DNA from: Catenulispora acidiphila DSM 44928
GTDB lineage: Bacteria > Actinomycetota > Actinomycetes > Streptomycetales > Catenulisporaceae
Reading direction: 5' to 3'
Assembly (NCBI RefSeq): GCF_000024025.1
Contig: NC_013131.1
Location: 3,906,001-3,970,000, forward strand
DNA length: 64,000 bases
Part shown: positions 61,576 to 64,000 of the stretch, in pieces
How the letters are laid out: every line of letters starts with the position of its first letter
Numbering within the stretch: the first letter of the stretch is position 1
Notes under the pieces: model-generated
Database searches by the model: none
What the model saw: only the letters and a program-made list of their open reading frames with translations
Told to the model about the DNA's origin: nothing
Translations under genes and position numbers: made by a program

Positions 61576-61581
61576 CCCCCT

Positions 61582-61611
61582 TGGTGGCCCCGTCACACGA
61601 CGGGGCCACCA
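61582..61611. terminator. Hairpin after the halogenase gene
   Basis: TGGTGGCCCCGTC (61582-61594) and GACGGGGCCACCA (61599-61611) form a perfect 13-bp stem with a four-base loop, six bases after the halogenase stop. It could end the core operon, or attenuate it before the SRPBCC gene. There is no T-run. Confidence 0.75.
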
Positions 61612-61646
61612 TGTCCCCAAGACCCTCCGCGGACTGAGGAGCATCG

Positions 61647-62090
61647 ATGGAACAGGCGACAATCTGGGTGGACGCCCCGCCCGAGCGAGTCTGGAAGCTG
61701 ATTTCCGACCCGACCCGCTACGGCGAATGGAGCCTGGAGAACCAAGGCGGCACATGGAAGTCCCCGCCCGGCCCAGGAGCCCAGTTCAAGGGCCGCAACA
61801 AGCGAGGGCTCGCACGCTGGGCCACCACCTGCACAGTCACCGACTACCAGGCACCCTCGCGCTTCACCTTCGAAGTCCACGAATCCGCCATGCGCTGGGG
61901 CTACATCCTGGAGCCACGCGACGGCGGCACCACCGTGACCGAGTTCGCCGAGCAGATAGGCCGCCCCATCCTCTCCAGCCGCATCGCCCTGGGCTCCGGC
62001 GTGGCCGGCCGCGACCGCGTCGCCATCCGCATGGCGAACATCGACGCGACACTGGCCGCGGTGAAGAAGGCCGCGGAGTCCCGCGCCTGA
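61647..62090 (+). CDS. SRPBCC-family protein
   Basis: A 147-residue START-like protein: MEQATIWVDAPPERVWKLIS at the N-terminus, SDPTRYGEWS and TTVTEFAEQIGR later. Single-domain SRPBCC proteins in type II PKS clusters often act as cyclases or binding proteins for hydrophobic intermediates; whether this one is catalytic is unclear. It is separated from the halogenase by a hairpin, so it may be expressed less or independently. TGAGGAGCATCG precedes ATG 61647. Confidence 0.8.
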   Translation: MEQATIWVDAPPERVWKLISDPTRYGEWSLENQGGTWKSPPGPGAQFKGRNKRGLARWATTCTVTDYQAPSRFTFEVHESAMRWGYILEPRDGGTTVTEFAEQIGRPILSSRIALGSGVAGRDRVAIRMANIDATLAAVKKAAESRA

Positions 62091-62694
62091 CCGGCGACGC
62101 TCGCGGCGGCGGAGGCGCTGCGCCCGAGGAGGCGCTGCGCCGGAGGTGAAATGTGGCGCAACGCATCACAACCTCAGCAGAACAAGCGGGTTGGTCGGCG
62201 CCGGAAGCGGTGTGCCAGAGGCGAAATATGGCTCAACGAGAGCGGAACATTCTGTGCCGTCGGCGCCGGAAGTGGTGCACCGGAAGCGAAATGTGGCTCA
62301 ACGAGGGCAGAACATTCTGTGCCGTCGGTGCCGGAAGCGGTGTGCCGAGAGCGGTGTGCCGGAAGCGAAATCTGCTGCACCGCGAGCGGAACACAGTGTG
62401 CTGTCGGGGCGGTGAGGGGCGCGCACCGACCCGGCTGGCATCGCTGACGACGGCGGAACCTGTGCACCGGACCGAACATCTGGGGAACGGGCTGTGCTGC
62501 CAACAGTGCTGTACTGCCAACAGCGCTGTGCTGCCACCAGCCGAGCGCGAAACCGGCAGTGTTGCCGGCGGCGCTCGTTCGGGCCCACTCCGAGCCCTGA
62601 TTCTCCCGCCCTCGCGGTTCTTCTCGTGCTGGGTGGGCCTGACCAAGCGGCGGCCGGCGGACGGTAGGGCGGCCGCCGGCGGTGCCGCTGGAGG
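62091..62694. repeat. Intergenic 65-bp tandem repeats (62139-62405)
   Basis: This 604-base gap has no gene that I can support. From 62139 to about 62405 there are a partial and three fuller copies of a 65-bp unit beginning GCCGGAAG(C/T)GGTG, containing GGCTCAACGAG and ending TTCTGTGCCGTCGG. Clear copies begin at 62200, 62265 and 62330. Further on, short TGCTGCCAACAG-type repeats occur (about 62490-62540). Confidence 0.8.
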
Positions 62695-63264
62695 CTAGCC
62701 CGCCGTGCCGTTGCGGCGTTCTTCCTTGCGGGCTTGTCGCATGGTGTTGACGTTGTGGCGCATGAGCTCGGTGGTGGTGCGCAGGAAGGCCAGGATCAGT
62801 TCCTGCTGCTTTTCGTCGTAGCGGGCTTCGGCGGCGCGGAAGGTTTCGTGCAGGGGGGCGTAGAGCTCGTAGATCTGGCCGACTTTTTCCGGGACGGGGA
62901 CCAGGAAGAGCTTGCGGCGGTCCTGGGTGTCGCGTTCGCGGCGCAGGAAGCCGGCCGCTTCCAGGCGGTCGATGACGCCGGTGATGGCGCCGCTGGTCAG
63001 TCCGGTGAGTTCGCCGAGCTTGCCGGAGGTCACTGGTTCGGAGGCGGCGCTCTCGGTGACGTGCCACAGACAGAACATGTCCGTGGGATGCATTCCGATC
63101 AGCGAGGCGCCCATGGATGTGAGGGCGACCGAGGACAGGGCCAGCTCGACGGTGGCCGCCATCAGGTCCCGGATCCTGGCCTCGCCTGCGGGGACGGCGC
63201 CGCCGGCGAAGTCCGGGCCCGCCGCGGTCGTGGGATCCGATCCGGCAGGGGGGTCGATTGACAC
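62695..63264 (-). CDS. MarR-family transcriptional regulator
   Basis: A 189-residue winged-helix regulator with the MarR core: SGKLGELTGLTSGAITGVID (helix-turn-helix) and RLEAAGFLRRERDTQDRRK (wing). N- and C-terminal helices form the dimer. It is divergent from the MFS transporter gene and probably represses it until a drug-like ligand, likely the pathway product, binds. GTG 63264 has AGAGGTGA upstream. The intergenic palindromes are its probable operator. Confidence 0.92.
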   Translation of the reverse strand: MSIDPPAGSDPTTAAGPDFAGGAVPAGEARIRDLMAATVELALSSVALTSMGASLIGMHPTDMFCLWHVTESAASEPVTSGKLGELTGLTSGAITGVIDRLEAAGFLRRERDTQDRRKLFLVPVPEKVGQIYELYAPLHETFRAAEARYDEKQQELILAFLRTTTELMRHNVNTMRQARKEERRNGTAG

Positions 63265-63280
63265 GCGTGAATCACCTCTC

Positions 63281-63316
63281 TTAGAGTCTAAGTATCTCAG
63301 TGACCAAGATACTTAG
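63281..63316. promoter_or_regulatory. MarR-type operator palindromes
   Basis: CTAAGTATCT (63288-63297) and AGATACTTAG (63307-63316) form a perfect 10-bp inverted repeat with nine bases between. A second palindrome, TTAGAGTCTAA (63281-63291), overlaps its left arm. The region lies between the divergent MarR and MFS starts and is AT-rich, as expected of MarR sites. Confidence 0.78.
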
Positions 63317-63356
63317 CGGTCAAACCTCTCGGCTCCAGGATATAGGGAGACCAGCC

Positions 63357-64000
63357 GTGGTGCATGACACCCACGCTCCGCCGAACCCCTCCGACCCCGC
63401 GAAGTCCGTCCAGGGAGCGCCGCTCCAAGACTGGTCGCACCTGGACCCCAAGCGCTGGCTGGCGCTCGCGGTGATCCTGATCGCCGCGTTCATGGACCTG
63501 CTCGACGCCACCATCGTGAACGTCGCGATCCCGAGCATGCAGGACAACCTGCACGCCCGGTACTCCGACATCGAGTGGATCGTCGCGGCCTACGCCCTGT
63601 CCTTCGCCGCGATGCTGATCACCGGCGGGCGGCTCGGCGACATCTTCGGACGCAAGCTGATCTTCATGGTCGGCGTGCTCGGATTCACCGCCTCCTCGGT
63701 CCTGTGCGGACTGGCGCAGACCCCTGGCGAGCTCATCGGCGCCCGCTTCGCGCAGGGCGCGATGGCCGGCCTGATGGTGCCGCAGGTGCTCTCGATCATC
63801 CACGTCACCTTCCCGCCGAACGAGCGCGGCAAGGTCTTCGGCATGTTCGGCGGGATCGTCGGATCGGCCTCGGTGTTCGGCCCGATCCTGGGCGGCCTGC
63901 TGGTCCAGTGGAACGTGAACAACCTGCACTGGCGGCCGATCTTCCTGGTCAACCTGCCGGTCGGGCTGCTGGCGCTGATCCCGGCGTACTTCGTGATCCG
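63357..64000 (+). CDS. MFS exporter (DHA2-type), cut by window edge
   Basis: The first 214 codons of a major facilitator. Helix 1 is ALAVILIAAFMDLLDATIVN, with the conserved D-x-T-I-V-N of 14-helix drug exporters (DHA2), and helix 2-3 carries GGRLGDIFGRKLIF, the MFS loop motif. GTG 63357 has GGGAGA seven to eight bases upstream. It likely exports the polyketide product and gives self-resistance; the divergent MarR gene controls it. Confidence 0.92.
   Translation, partial: MVHDTHAPPNPSDPAKSVQGAPLQDWSHLDPKRWLALAVILIAAFMDLLDATIVNVAIPSMQDNLHARYSDIEWIVAAYALSFAAMLITGGRLGDIFGRKLIFMVGVLGFTASSVLCGLAQTPGELIGARFAQGAMAGLMVPQVLSIIHVTFPPNERGKVFGMFGGIVGSASVFGPILGGLLVQWNVNNLHWRPIFLVNLPVGLLALIPAYFVI

Noticed and set aside
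62153-62698. A frame of 181 codons across the 65-bp repeats
   Set aside because: Generated by the repeat; Arg/Cys-rich, no motif and no ribosome site.

Overview
The window is very GC-rich DNA with strong GC bias at third codon positions, GTG/TTG starts, many 1-4 base stop/start overlaps, and gene families typical of filamentous actinomycetes (three-part acyl-CoA carboxylase, a type II polyketide synthase, P450s, terpene synthase, Rhs toxin). A Catenulispora- or Streptomyces-like actinomycete is the best guess; nothing here fixes the genus. I saw no rRNA, tRNA, transposase or CRISPR array. The window is rich in short tandem repeats, both between genes and inside coding sequence.

Region 1 (1-11171) looks like a compact biosynthetic locus around tryptophan breakdown. 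A minus-strand operon runs tryptophan 2,3-dioxygenase - adenylate-forming ligase - fatty-acyl-AMP-ligase-like enzyme - carrier protein - transglutaminase-fold protein - second carrier protein - acyl-CoA-ligase-like enzyme - cut gene. Nearly all junctions overlap or touch. Upstream lie a LuxR-type regulator with a degenerate receiver, a second divergent member of the tryptophan dioxygenase family, and kynureninase. Together these could make kynurenine or anthranilate, activate acids onto two free-standing carrier proteins, and join them through a transglutaminase-fold amide synthase. This is the best candidate in the window for an undescribed system.

Region 2 (11435-35880) is mixed. It holds two lipoproteins, a DMT-family membrane protein, a secreted papain-like peptidase, and a two-gene 5-deoxyribose/methylthioribose salvage operon (mtnA plus an aldolase-dehydrogenase fusion). 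An Rhs/YD-repeat toxin with its immunity gene follows, then a carboxymuconolactone-decarboxylase-family protein, a stand-alone PEP-utilising enzyme next to an FAD/NAD(P) protein, a remnant of mcrC, a PKD/cell-wall-binding surface protein and a membrane-anchored molybdopterin oxidoreductase.

Region 3 (36082-44679) opens with a P450 - terpene synthase - prenyl diphosphate synthase operon. The last gene is broken by an in-frame TAA, and its 3' end is partly duplicated downstream. A double GNAT protein, a second P450, an EXPERA-like membrane protein, a DUF1295 reductase-like protein and a questin-oxidase-like protein follow.

Region 4 (44974-64000) is a type II polyketide cluster. It has an acyl-CoA carboxylase (alpha, then beta and epsilon), a JadR1-like response regulator, two PgaE-like flavin oxygenases, a TcmI-like cyclase, KS-alpha, KS-beta, ACP, ketoreductase, aromatase/cyclase, a flavin halogenase-family enzyme, an SRPBCC protein, a MarR regulator with an obvious operator, and the start of an MFS exporter. 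The core order matches angucycline clusters, so a halogenated angucycline-type product is likely.
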